Source of the DNA: Garcia nutans
Taxonomy: Eukaryota > Streptophyta > Magnoliopsida > Malpighiales > Euphorbiaceae
DNA: 64,000 bases
NCBI GenBank assembly: GCA_947685225.1
Contig: CANTUV010000031.1
Coordinates: forward strand, 67,809,001 to 67,873,000
Direction: 5' to 3'
Below, piece after piece: positions 1 to 10,963 of this stretch; position 1 is the first letter of the stretch; the number at the start of each line of letters is the position of its first letter. The translations under genes and the position numbers were made by a program. Under the pieces are notes generated by a model. The model ran no database searches and had not been told where the DNA came from. It was given only the letters and a program-made list of their open reading frames with translations.

Positions 1-1262
1 TGTTGTGCATGGCATAATTGTTGAAAATTTATTGATCTTTTCTTTGATTTTAGCATTGTAGTTGAGACTTTTGTATCAGCATAGAAATGAGCATTTGAAT
101 TCATTTAGGATCAATTTTCACATTCTGCAATTCATGACATATAAATCTTTGAAAACCCACCCTTGTGAGTTTTGAGCCTCATAATTTGATATTATTATCA
201 GTTGATTTTCTTTTCTTAAGTGTGCACCTTCATGATTTTGCATCTCTAGAGTTTGCTTTTGCATACTAATTGAACTCACATTATGATTTAATCTCAAGTT
301 TTAAAATGATGAAGGCAAATTAGGTTAGCCCTTTAGCTTAAAAAGACCTCCCTTAATATTGAATTCCTTAGTGAGCCAAGTTGAGCCTTTGACCTTTTCT
401 TGTTTGATGAACACAATTCACAGCTCAACTTTCTCTTATTATCATCATACCTGCATTAAGGAATGGAGTTTTTATTATATGACAATAGGGTGGTTTATTT
501 CAAAGTGTGGGGTTAGGAAATAAAAAAAAATGGTATTGCTATTTGGGGTTGAATGCATACTTTGCACATTGTATTGGATTAAAAGTCGATTATTCTTTTC
601 CTCTACATTTTAAGCTAGATGTTCTATGCAAAATTCATATTTGGTATATATATATATTAAAAAAATATATGATATATGAAAAAAGAAAAAAAAAGTATAT
701 ATATGTATACAAAATTCTTATATGTTATAGCATTAGTTATCAAAAGAGGAATGTCGACTCATGTATTTTTCTTGAAGTATGCAAGTATGTGAAGTATTAA
801 TGGATTTTGAGTATACCATTTGAAGGAGTTATGAATTCCTTAAGCAAGAGTATTGTCTAATGTAAATACTCCATTTCTTGATGCTCCAGCTTAAATGTCT
901 TTTCTCACACCTTTACCTTAGCCCCATTACATCCAAATGAAAGACCTTCGGATTATTTCTTGAGAAAAATCAGTGAGGGAGATTGGATAATTAAGCAAGT
1001 TTATGGTAGTATGCAGTCATGAGTGGTTTGAGTGATTAACCTTTGAAATCGAGTGAAACAATTAGAAGAGAGATAAGGTTTGTATGTCTGGATTAATGAA
1101 TGAGTTAAGAAAATCTTGATTGAAGGAAATTGCAAATATTTATGGCTGAGTCTTAAAGGATTTCATTTTATATGCTGGAATTATAATTATGGTTGTTTGA
1201 GTTTTTAATTTATGCCATGTGAATTTGCTTGAGGACAAGCAAAGTTTTAAGTGTGGGGTAGT
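1..1262 (+). other. 3' non-coding internal region of element G
   Basis: AT-rich sequence with no credible coding region. The longest open frame (507-800) is low-complexity and matches no family I know. Plant Athila/Tat elements usually have a long untranslated stretch between pol or env and the 3' LTR, and this fits that position. Confidence 0.6.
1245..1262 (+). other. Polypurine tract of element G
   Basis: The run TTTTAAGTGTGGGGTAGT lies directly before the LTR start TGTTTTATTAG. This is the expected place of the plus-strand primer for reverse transcription, and element F has a similar G-rich tract at the same place. Confidence 0.6.
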
Positions 1263-1556
1263 TGTTTTATTAGTTTTTGTTATAGATTTGTGTCTTGTTT
1301 ATTATGATAATTATTGTTTTATTTAGGTATTTTGTTAGTTTTAATCGGTTTGTTTAGTGTTTTCATTAATTTTGGTAGTTTTAGTTTATTTCAGTGTTTA
1401 TGTCGTTTTTGATCTACTTTTTAGTATTGTGTTTATGTTTTGTTGGTTATTGTCTATTTATTTCCTGTTTAAAGTTTGTTTTGAGTTTTGTGTTAGGTTA
1501 AAAAAGGCAAGGAAGCAAATTGAAGGAGAAAAGGGGCAGTAGCTGACACAGGCAGA

Positions 1557-2005
1557 GGACACGGCCAAGTCACTGGTCGTGTCCCATATCAAGCTGAAAA
1601 GAAGCCACAAGATAGAGCGATGGACACAAGCAAGGGACACGGCCAAGTCACTGGCCGTGACCCTCCAAAGAAGCTCAAACACGGCCAAGTCACTTCAACT
1701 TGGCCGTGTCTCACCTAAATCCAAAGTAAAGAAGAGCAATTCTCACAGTAGGTGACACATGCAAGTGACACGGCCAAGTCACTGGCCGTGTCCCTCCAAA
1801 ATGGTCCAACTTGGCCGTGTCACCATCAACTTGGCCATGTCTCTCCCTCCAATTCACCTCTAACATGGCCGTGTCACTCAACCAAATAAGAAAAGAAGAA
1901 AAAGCAAGCAGAAGTGAACACATGCAAGGGACACGGCCAAGTCACTGGCCGTGTCCCTCCAAGACCACCAACACGGCCAAGTCACATCCAACTTGGCCGT
2001 GTCTC
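1557..2005 (+). repeat. Array of GC-rich dyad motifs in the U3 of LTR G
   Basis: The motif ACACGGCCA and its reverse complement TGGCCGTGT recur as facing pairs at about 1557-1584, 1633-1662, 1679-1710, 1765-1793, 1928-1957 and 1971-2003, with further half-sites at 1810-1880. The commonest spacer is AGTCAC; others hold a longer spacer. The block is far more GC- and CpG-rich than the rest of the LTR and ends about 35 bp before the TATA box, which suggests an upstream regulatory array. Function is inferred. Confidence 0.8.
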
Positions 2006-2040
2006 TCATGAACCAAGTGGATTTTAAAGCGGATGTTTCA

Positions 2041-2049
2041 TATAAAAGG
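2041..2049 (+). promoter_or_regulatory. TATA box of LTR G
   Basis: TATAAAAGG, a strong plant TATA box, directly after the dyad array. Transcription would start about 30 bp downstream. Confidence 0.65.
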
Positions 2050-3011
2050 AAAAAGAAGCTAGGGTTTTGAGACTGTTGACGATTTTGAGAGCAGATTGAG
2101 CCGTCAAAGAGATTAGGGTTTTGATAACTTAGTTTTTCTTTGATTTTTTATTACACTATAGATTAAACTAGCTAGATTAGATTGTTCATGCCATTGATAT
2201 ATCCTTCTTGCAAGATTTGAACAAGAGATTCTTCAGAAGCTTCAAGGAGTTTTAACTTGGTTTTGTTCTTGAACTTTATCTCTTTATTTTCATTGAAATT
2301 GTATTGATGGATATTATCATGCCTAAATTGATTTCTTTGAATATTAATGAGATGAGTATGTTTGATTGCATTATGAACTAATTTGATCTAGTCTAGGGTT
2401 TGTATGGATCTGCTATGATTGTATGAATTGGTTATTCTCTTAGCTAATAATTTCTTTAGCCTTGATTGAATGAAATATTGTTAATATATAATTGATTGGC
2501 CACCAATTATGTGTTTTAGGTATTAGATGATGGATTGAGAGATGAAGTCTAATGTTGGAACAATTCAATTAGGGACTTAGGTGAATTAGAGATATAACCT
2601 ATTAAAAAGATTATTTCAATTATAACAAGATTAGTTGAAATAGGTTTGAATGCGAGAGCTTATTTCCTTGACTTGATTAATTGAGTTGTTTGAGATTTAA
2701 TCTTTGAAATTAAATTAGTTAAGAGGAATAACCGTTCATACAAATAAGTAGTAGAGAAATGCAAACCCTAGACCTTTCTATCAAGTGAATCAAAACATCA
2801 GCTTAATTTACTTTTATTCGTTTTAAACTTCAATCAATCTTCTTCATTAGTTAACAATTTAAATTTTCTTCATTACTTGTTATTCATAATCTGATAATCA
2901 ATTAGTCACTTTAGCTTCCTTGTGAGACGACCTTGGGGCGATCACCTTTGCTACAGCTACCTCGTATACTTGCGAGTGACGCTTTGTGGTAGAGTTAATT
3001 CGAGCGTAACA

Positions 3012-5063
3012 CTCACAGACTGAGGTGATCAGCAGAAGTGTTCTCATTGGTTCTGTTTTGATGCTTGCTCAAGTCTTGCATTGGAATGATCGAAAGCTTT
3101 GCATTTGTGGCTTTTATCTTCAAGATGATGAAAACATGAGTGGTGGAGACCCCAAGCAACAGAGTTAGGGATACATCCATATCAAACTATATTTCAGCAT
3201 GTTGGTTGGTAGTTTCTTCATAACTTTGCCAATAATAATTTTCTTTGCTTAATGTGTCCTTTGGAGGTTCAACATACTTCCCTTAACTTGAAGGCTTTGT
3301 TATGACAAAACATTTTTTTTTTGAAATTTTCGAATTTTTCATTTTGAAATCAAATGTTGGCTTTGCCAAATTAATGTCAATGTACCTCAGGACTTGATTT
3401 TTCCAAATTAACATATCTATAACATGACAACCCTAGTTACCGTACTAAACTCGGGGATCATTTCTATTTAAGCAAGAACTGTTGCACTTCGGATAGGCAT
3501 ATACACATTACTTGGCCAAAGGTCTCATTGAGTTTAAATACTGTCTATCTCATATGCATGCTTATCCAAACTATCTCCACTAATAGACTCTACCTACCAA
3601 GAGAGATCAACAGGTCTTTGATAGGCTTAAAATGGGGTCTATAAGGGACACAGGCTTAAGTGAAGGCCATTTTGAGATTGGAGCTGGTGTGACACAATGG
3701 ACAAACCTTCACACTACAAATTTCTTGTTGGAATTTTAGGCAGCTTAGAGGCAACCTTGCTAGACTCCAAATTTTTTCTATCTTCTTAGCATTAATTTGG
3801 ATCTTACTAGGACAGTTTTTGCCCTTGCAAAATGTTTGGTTCCCAAATTCATTTCTTTTCTTCTTCTCCCTTTTCTTTATTTCTCTTACTCTTCTCTTTT
3901 CTTTCTCTTTTTGTCCTTCTTTCTTGTTGGACTACAGAACTTTCAAGAACTGGGTGGTCTTCCTCCTTTGCTCCAATTTTAATTGAATCTTTGGTTGGGT
4001 TGGACCAACTAAAAAAAAAGTCTTTATGAACCAAATAGAAGCCTTTTGCTGCTTTAGGTAAAAGAGAACTCAGTTGGCTTTTTGAACCATTTTGGGTTTT
4101 ATCTTTTTTTTTCTTCTTCTTCTTCCTTTTTTTTTTCTATTCTTTTTTCTTTCTTTTCTTTTTCTATTCTCTCTCTTTTTTTTCTCTTTTTTTGGTTCTG
4201 GCTCAAACATAGTTGTCTTGTTTGTACCAACTTGGGCTTCCAATAATGGATGAGTGGAGTAACATAAATCTTCTTTAATAGGGATAAATCATTTATTACT
4301 CCAATGTTGAAGTTGTCTTGGATATATTAAGGGAACTTCAACTACTCTTAGGGGCTTGAAAACGTCCACTATCTTTATGGTCTTGAGAACTTCAACTATC
4401 TTTATGGTCTTGAGAACTTCAACTATCTTCATAGTCTTGAGAACTTCAATTATCTTCATGATCTTGACTAATCATTGCCTTTTTTTATCTTATTGCCTCT
4501 ATATCTTAGTGATCATAAGACTTGCCAAAAGTATCACAACAGTTCAAGGAAGGTTGTTGAGGTTATATGCCAATGAAAAGAAAGCTAAAATTTTATGAAG
4601 GCTTAAAGGGACAACTGGGGATTAATATTTAATTGGGTGGATACTAGTTGTTGGCTAATCAAACAATGCCTAGATCATTTCTCCCTTAAATAAGCAGAGT
4701 TCAATTTCGCCTCGAAAATTTGTCAAAGCATGTTCTACGACTGACTAAGACCTAGACAAAGATAATTATGCAGGAGCCCTCTCTAAGTAAGCATACACAA
4801 CTCAATGCTATAGAGTAATTCCCTCATCTAGTAAAGTCATTCGAGTCATGATGCCTAGACACATTAATTTATAAACATCAAGCTAAATTCCTCATTGGTT
4901 GAGCACCAAAATGAACAAAGACCAACAAAATTTTGATGAAAGTAATTTATTTAAAGCAACTTTAAGTTTGAAAATCACAATAGTTCGAAACATTAAAGAA
5001 AGTAAAATTGAAAAGCAACATTCAAGCTAAGGAAAGTTTGTTGAGTTTAAGCTTCTTTTTCTT
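3012..5063 (-). other. Non-coding 3' internal region of A1
   Basis: Downstream of gag on the minus strand. It aligns with 24665-26395 of A2, for example the block at 3400-3560 with 25850-25990 reversed. It holds a pyrimidine-rich tract on the + strand (about 3850-4190, purine-rich in the sense strand) and a 27-bp tandem repeat. No pol domains were found, so the lack of RT and integrase is not caused only by G. Confidence 0.65.
4361..4468 (-). repeat. Four 27-bp tandem repeats in A1
   Basis: Units begin at 4361, 4388, 4415 and 4442, each near AACTTCAACTATCTTTATGG plus TCTTGAG. The A2 copy has only about two units at 25262-25315, so the array changed in copy number after the two elements separated. 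Confidence 0.85.
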
Positions 5064-6384
5064 TCATATCTTCAATATCCCCATCTTGAAGGATGATAAA
5101 ACAAAATCTTCTTCCAATCCTTTTCCCACCATGAAGGTTGCCGGTGGAGGTACTCTTCCAAACTTAGGCAAAGGGTTGTTCTTGGTATTGGGCTTATCTG
5201 GCTCGGGTAGCTTACCACTGTCAATCAAATCTTGGATCTCATGCCTTAATCGGGTACACCTATCAGTCTCATGTCCTTGAGTCTGATGAAATTGACAAAA
5301 AGCCTTAGTATCAAATATTAGGGGTAATGGACTAGGTAAAGGTCGAGGAGCCAATGGTTGTAACAACCCTTTCTTTTGTAGCTTGTCGAAGACCTAAGAC
5401 AAAGGCTTCCCCAGATCTGAAAACTGCCTTCTATTTGCTTGACCGGTTACATTAACATCAACTTCTTTTTGTGTGCTTTGATTGCCCGACTGGTAGTTCC
5501 CTTTCTCATTTCTTTTTATTGAAAAGCGATTCTTCTCCCTTTCCCACTCTTCAATTTGTAGACCAGCTTGGAGAAGATCTTTGAAATCACGTATGAGTGT
5601 ATGAGACATCCTCTCACGAAGATTAGGTAACACCCCTCTCACAATCATCCTTATTTGATCGGATTCATCGGGCCTCTTCTTGAGTAAAGTAGCTTTGTTT
5701 CTCCATCTCTTGACATAGTCTACAAAATTCTCATTCGGCCTTTGCCTAATGGATTCCACTTCCATCAAGGTAACTTCCAACTCAACATTATATCCATATT
5801 GTTGGATGAAGGCTTTGTAAAGTAGATCCCAACTCTTTTGTGTTCCATCATCCAAGGTATTGAACCAATTTTGGACAACAGGGTCCAATGAGAGCGTGAA
5901 GTACCTTAGAGTTTGAGCCTTAGTGGCTTGAGCAGACTACATGGCAGTGATATACTGCTTCATATGGAGATGAGGATTTCCGGTGCCATGGGAATAATTT
6001 GTCAACTTCGGACATTTCTTCAGTTTTCAGCTTTTTCTCAAATTTCTTTTCTAAATCAGCAATCATCTTTTCAATATCAGATGTCTCAGTCTTTTCAATA
6101 GTTGCCTTCTCAACAACCTTTGGTTCTTTTTTGTCTTGAAGATCTTGGTAGTATTGAGCCCAATCATCATCATCAATGATCACCTTATCATCATCAAAAG
6201 CTACTTCACTAACTTTAGTCTTCCCTTTGTCCTTTGGTTTCTTAGTGCTAGCAGATGCCTCGGCATGATTCTCTAAGATTGCAGTCAATTGGTTCTTCAT
6301 GGTCTCAGCTAGGGCCTCTTTGATTTCTTCCATCTTGGCATTGAGGGCTTCATCCACCATTCTTTGAATTTGTTCGGTCTCCAT
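5064..6384 (-). pseudogene. Broken gag gene of A1 (Ty3/gypsy capsid)
   Basis: Gag forms the virus-like particle that packages element RNA. The likely start is at 6384 (METEQIQRMV). The N part (6384-5920) is acidic and charged, with a possible coiled coil. The capsid part (5888-5394) carries the retrotransposon gag signature (WFNTLDDG, YKAFIQQYG, NENFVDYVKRWRNKA). The C part (5366-5064) has a CHHC knuckle-like motif (CQFHQTQGHETDRC) and DLIDSGKLP, as in Ogre/Tat gag. The three parts lie in different frames or are separated by stops, with a loss around 5890-5920, so no full Gag can be made. The frame also opens upstream of 6384 to 6564; the first Met there is not convincing as the native start. 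Confidence 0.8.
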
Positions 6385-7538
6385 TGTCTTTGGCGAGCAA
6401 GTGATTGAGTCGTTGCCAGATACTTCGTCTCCGGCGTAGGTTGGATTGCCGTAAGCTTTTGAACTTTCGTAATCTAGGGCTGTGAGCCAGAGAGGACCAA
6501 TGATATGAGATGCAAATGTATGCATGTATGCATGTATGCACAAACAATTAACAAATAAGAACAAATTAGGACATTCCTTCCAACCTTATAACATCCACAC
6601 ACGAATGGCGAGTCTCTTTTCCTAGGTATATGGTTAACAAAATACCAACATGGGGTATCTTGCTTTCGAATAATTCCCTCGGACGATTCAACTAATAGTT
6701 ATATTTTCGAAAATGGAAATCAATTCATGATAATTCCCATTAATTAGGTTTTAATCCATTCAACTAACTAAAGTAGCTTTTATGCTATGTTGGATTAAAA
6801 CGAAATTAAGAGGTTTATTATAAATAGATTTCTCACTTGAAAAAGTAACTAATGATTCATGCCAAAAACAAGCCCATGGTTAATTTGTTCTTAGTGTAAA
6901 CTAGTCCCACAATTGATTTTTGGTATTGACCTAAATATTTTTGCAAGCTCTTTGTAAAAATGGTTGGGTGAAAATAGTTTTGTTTCTAAGCCCATTGTAA
7001 AAGATTTTAGAAAAATGGATTTTGGGCTTAGTATTTTGGCCATGAGCCAAAGGATTTATTTTTAGAAAAGTCTTATGTCCAAAGACCATCTTAAAAAGTT
7101 TTGAAAATAGCTTTAGTCTTTTGGATTTTAAGAAAAATTTATTTTGAGCTTGCAAATGTACTTAGGTCATATTAGAAAAAGAACAAACCAAATAAGCCAT
7201 GATTTAGACTAAGATAAACTAACCATAGTCAAACAACATGCATTTGGGGTAAAAACCTAAGGAAAGTAACTAGGCCAATTACATGAGCTTTAGTCTTTGG
7301 GTAAAAAGGCTTAGGTTCCCATAGCAATTATATACCAAATGGTACGAGGCTATGAGTGGTTATGCCATGCTCGATCTCCATACCTTGAGTGAAAGTATGG
7401 TATCCCTTACATAACATAACACGGGTAACACGGGCGTCCTAACTCACGCACACAATGCAATCTAAGATGATGCAATGGATAATATCATTATAAGAAAGAA
7501 TAGAATAATATAAAGACCAAGGGAATCAACTTCTCTTA
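6385..7538 (-). other. Untranslated leader of A1
   Basis: Lies between the primer site and gag. It matches 22135-23290 of A2 (for example 7340-7440 with 22255-22330 reversed). No open frame of note. ATGCATGC-type runs near 6520-6540 also occur in A2 at about 23140. Confidence 0.6.
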
Positions 7539-7556
7539 TCCCCAGTGGAGTCGCCA
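7539..7556 (-). other. Primer binding site of A1 (tRNA-Arg type)
   Basis: On the minus strand it reads TGGCGACTCCACTGGGGA, one base after the LTR end. It starts with TGG as all tRNA-3'-end sites do. The tRNA-Arg assignment follows the known Ogre primer site. Confidence 0.8.
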
Positions 7557-9234
7557 CTGTGAGCGGGGATTTTCGCCCCCACTCCCTGTGGAATGGTTCT
7601 TGCGACTTCGGCACTGTTTAGGCTCGGGGCCTTAAAGAACACGGACCTAAGTTCGGAGAAAATGGAGTCGCCACCTGGACGGCCCGGGAAAAAAGAAAGG
7701 GGTGGATGACTCGATTCCTAAGGAATCTCCAACCCCTTAATGGGTTCGGAAAGTTGGGTACGTGTGGGGAAGGTGATAATTGGCCCAGCACCCCCACAAC
7801 GCCCGGTTCATTGGAACCAGCCTCCTTTACAGGTCTTAATATTATAAAATTCTCAAATATAACAATATTATCCATACTACACACAATAAAAAGAAAGCAT
7901 CATTATATTAAAATCAAAGCAATGTCCAAACAAAATAAAACAAATAAATGGACACCCATCCAAAGATGGAAACATGTCCTTACATCACATGCCTAGATAG
8001 GACATCCACCAAAAAGGTAGAAACATGCCCTTTACAAAGGTTCTAAAATAGAAAAGAAAATTAAATTACATGTTGTTTAACTAATGAGGTACCCACCAAG
8101 TGGAAACATACCTCTTACAACTTTTGGAAGTCTAAATTGATTGATAAAAGTAAATAATCATCCATAATAAATAAATCATTCATCAAAAGTCTTTAAATAT
8201 CAATAATATAATCATCCATCCATGATAAATTAAATATATCAAGTACTAAAAATAAATTAAAGCATAAGAGATAAATCAAAGCATAAATAAATATGGAATT
8301 GAAGAAAAGCAAATAAAAGTCTAATTTATGCCTACTGTAACTTTTTATGAAATTAGAATAGATTAAGGTTTTAAGTTTTAAAAGGTGGGTACGACTCTTT
8401 GATTAACAAAATTAAGGTTTGAATGGTAAAATTATGAAATTAGGGTTTTGGATACTTTGAAATACTTTTTAATTCATGATTTTAAATAGTGATTTAAGCT
8501 ACTGTGTGATTTTTTGGTTTTTATGTTTTTTATGTTTTAAAGGGTTTAAAGTTTAGAAAAAGTTAGGGTTTAAGGTTTTAAAGGGTTAGGGTTCATTATT
8601 TTAGGTTTAAAAGATGATTTTTGGATTTTAGGCTTTGAAATTGGATTCTCGGGTAAAAGATTTAAATTAGAGTTTTAAATAGCAATTTGATATTTTATGA
8701 GGTTTTATGAATTTAAACACATGGATTGAAGTTTTTATTAGTGGAAAAGATGTTTTTTAAGGTTTTTTGAATGAAAAAGAACCTAATTTAAAATCTTAAA
8801 TAAAACAGAATTTTATTTTGGTTTTGTTGAAAAATATGTTCAATGAGGATTTTAAGGTTTTTAAGAAGAAAAAATAACAATTTTAAGTCTTTCTAGAAAA
8901 GAAGTTCACGTTTTAGTGTTGAAATCTTGGAAAAACTAAATTAAAGTTCTAAGATTTTTTATTTGAAAACTTAAATTTTGTGGATTTTGCTACTGTGAAC
9001 ATATAAATCAAAAGAATTAAAACATACCTTCTTTTGTTGATTCTCCAAAAAATAACTCTTCTTGGATGAACTAGCTCCAAAAACAAGTCTTGGTTGCCTT
9101 TGAATTCTCCTGCCTCGTGATGCTGCTGTCCAGAAAATATTTAAATTGAATTCTCTCTTTTCCTTCCTTGATTTGGTTTCAATTCCTAAAGTCACTGTGT
9201 ATTTTTTTCTCCCTTCATTAGGTTTAATTAGTCC

Positions 9235-9243
9235 TTATTTATA
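9235..9243 (-). promoter_or_regulatory. TATA box of LTR A1
   Basis: Reads TATAAATAA on the minus strand; the same word stands at the matching place in the A2 5' LTR (20676). Confidence 0.6.
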
Positions 9244-9344
9244 GTGGTTTTTAGGTTGTATATTCCTAATTAATTAAGGTAATTAATATTAATAAAAAAA
9301 CTTAAAACCTAATCGAATTAGGATTCCAAAAATTGCGTCAAAAA

Positions 9345-9475
9345 AATTTTGCGCTGGCGAAAACTGAGCTGCCGGGCCCGTGGGAGTGCCAGCCTGCAGG
9401 AAATTCCTGCGGGCGAAAATTTAACTCGCCCGTAGCCCGATGGGCCCGCGCGACCACTTTTCGCTGCCGATTTTT
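9345..9475 (-). repeat. GC-rich palindromic block upstream of the A1 TATA box
   Basis: Contains GCAGGAA-A-TTCCTGC (9396-9410), the facing arms CGGGCGA (9410-9416) and TCGCCCG (9426-9432), and CGGGCCCG (9373-9380). It is unlike the array at the same place in A2 although the rest of the element is the same family. In the sense direction it lies about 100 bp upstream of the TATA box. Confidence 0.7.
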
Positions 9476-9670
9476 TTCCGACTCCGATTTTTATTTTTAT
9501 TTTTATTTTTAATTTTTATTTGTTTATTTTCATTTTTTTATTAATAAAAATTAGATACTAAGGTAAAAATTATTTAATTAAAATTATTTTGGACCAATTA
9601 AACAACAAAAATCATTTTGGACTAAATAAAGCATATTGGATCGGATCGGGTAAAAAATTAAGGGTCTACA

Positions 9671-10084
9671 CGCATGTTTTAGATGGGTGTCCATTTATTT
9701 ATTTTGCTTGGATATTGTTTTGATTTTTAATATATCGATGCTTTATTTTAATTGTTGTGGGTAATATGGATAATATTATTATATTTAAGAATTTTATAAT
9801 ATTAAGACATGTAAAGGAGGTCGGTTCCAATGAACCGGGCGTTGTGGGGTTGCTGGGCCATTTCTCATATTCCTCACATGTACCCAACTTTCCGAACCCA
9901 TTAGGGGGTTGTTGATTTCTTAGGAATCGAGTCATCCACCTCTTTCTTTTTTCCCGTCCCGTCCGGGTGGCAACTCCATTTTCTCCGGACTTAGGTCCGT
10001 GTTCTCTAAGGTCCTGAGCCTAAACAGTGCCAAAGTCACAGGAACAATTCCACCGAAAGTGGGGGCCAAAAATCCCCGCTCACA
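9671..10084 (+). repeat. 3' end fragment of an A-family LTR
   Basis: About 410 bp matching the last part of the A1/A2 LTRs but in + orientation, ending in CGCTCACA. It stands head to head with the A1 LTR at 9670/9671 and stops just before element B. It has no primer site after it, so it is the tail of a solo or 3' LTR whose start was lost or displaced when A1 arrived. Confidence 0.75.
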
Positions 10085-10224
10085 ACATGTATATGTTATA
10101 TATATCCCAAAATATACCCTAGATGTTTTGGGTTTTATTATTATTATAATTGGATTTATTGTATATGTTTTATTGTAAGAAAAAGGGGTTTTTAAAGGAA
10201 GTGTATATGTGATGTATATTAGGA

Positions 10225-10233
10225 TATATATAA
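10225..10233 (+). promoter_or_regulatory. TATA-like box of LTR B
   Basis: TATATATAA followed by CATATA. The same word in the same place occurs in the 3' LTR (17701), in D (41831) and in D' (48676), while AT-rich sequence around it varies. If used, U3 is very short and R-U5 long. Confidence 0.45.
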
Positions 10234-10963
10234 CATATACCTAAGTCATGGAAAGTCAAAGTTTTGAGTTAGTGGAAGAAGATATTTGTTGTGTTTTTGA
10301 ATTTGTTATTAATTAATTAATAAGGATTTGAATGTGTGGAAGAGGTTGAAAGAGATTAGTTTAATATTTTAAATTGCTTGGTTGAGAGGGTTTTAAGGAA
10401 AAGAGGGATTTGACTTTGGATTTCTCTTTCTTCCTTCTTCTTTCTTTCTCATTGCCGTGGATCACTTTCTCCTTCTCCTTCCTTTGCTTTGTTTGGCCGG
10501 TTAACACAAGAAACAAGAGAGCAAAGAAGAGATTTGAACCTCTAACTCAAAGATCTAAGGAAGCTTTCAAGAGTTCAAGTGGAAAGTTAAGAGATTTCTT
10601 CATCTTTGGTAAGTTCTTCACTTGACTCTTTGATTTCTTTGAGTTTTTGAGTTGAGTTGTGATTGGTATGTGATTATGTTGTTTAAGATGGGTTTAAGAG
10701 TGTTTGGGTAACTGATTTCTTATTTTTGGGGATGGATTGGAGGAAAGAGTAAGTTGTTGGAAGTGATTGTTTTGAGGTTGTGTTTTAGGTTTGTGTTGAT
10801 GATTTTTGATTTGAGATTTGAGGAATGCTTTAGTTGTTTTGGTGTTTTTGTGAGTTTGTTATGGTTTTTGGGTATGTTGAGATGACTTTGGTTGAAGTGG
10901 TTTTTGGTGAAAGAAAGAGTTTTGTTGGTTGTGTTGTTGTATTGGCCGGAATCTGGGTTGTTG

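Larger units (their letters stand above)
1..3011 (+). mobile_element. Element G: 3' end of an Athila/Tat-type Ty3/gypsy retrotransposon
   Basis: The window opens inside this element. What remains is a non-coding 3' internal region, a polypurine tract and one LTR. The block at 1226-1262, with the phrase GAGGACAAGC followed by a G-rich tract, is typical of the 3' end of plant Athila/Tat elements; element F near the other edge has a matching phrase before its own LTR. No gag or pol is in view. The LTR runs directly into the truncated internal region of A1, so G either inserted into A1 or was joined to it by a deletion. The lineage is inferred from the 3' end only. Confidence 0.75.
1263..3011 (+). 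repeat. LTR of element G
   Basis: Starts with TG after the polypurine tract and ends with CA near 3011. The order is: AT-rich U3, palindromic array at 1557-2005, TATA box at 2041, then an untranslated R-U5 part. The end (about 2925-3000) resembles Athila/Tat LTR ends. Only one copy is in the window, so the 3' boundary is set by the join to A1 and is good to a few bases. No target duplication could be checked. Confidence 0.65.
3012..9670 (-). mobile_element. Element A1: gag-only Ogre/Tat-like LTR element, 3' truncated
   Basis: On the minus strand the order is: 5' LTR (9670-7558), primer site (7556-7539), leader, gag (6384-5064), non-coding tail to 3012. No protease, RT, RNase H or integrase is present. 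Most of it aligns, reverse-complemented, with 20177-26395 of A2, which shows both are one family. The 3' LTR is missing because element G interrupts at 3011/3012. A primer site starting TGGCGACTCC fits tRNA-Arg priming known for Ogre-type elements. Gag-only non-autonomous LTR elements (TR-GAG) are known in plants. Confidence 0.8.
7558..9670 (-). repeat. 5' LTR of A1
   Basis: In the sense direction it runs from TGTAGACCCTTAATTTT (9670) to CGCTCACA (7558). The U5 end matches A2's LTRs and the fragment at 9671-10084. Sense order is U3 with a GC-rich palindromic block (9475-9345), TATA box (9243), then AT-rich R-U5 with several AACCCTAA telo-box-like words. About 2.1 kb. Confidence 0.8.

Noticed and set aside
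507..800. 97-codon + frame near the window start
   Set aside because: Lys- and Tyr-rich low complexity in the 3' non-coding part of element G.
1557..2005. Regular repeats with spacers, CRISPR-like at first sight
   Set aside because: Repeats are dyads in a plant LTR, spacers are also repeated and vary in length, and no cas genes exist.
1458..2011. Overlapping small frames on both strands in LTR G
   Set aside because: Explained by the GC-rich repeat array, which has few stop codons.
3797..4034. Small frames with runs of Phe, Ser and Leu, or of Lys and Glu
   Set aside because: Low-complexity pyrimidine tract in the non-coding tail of A1.
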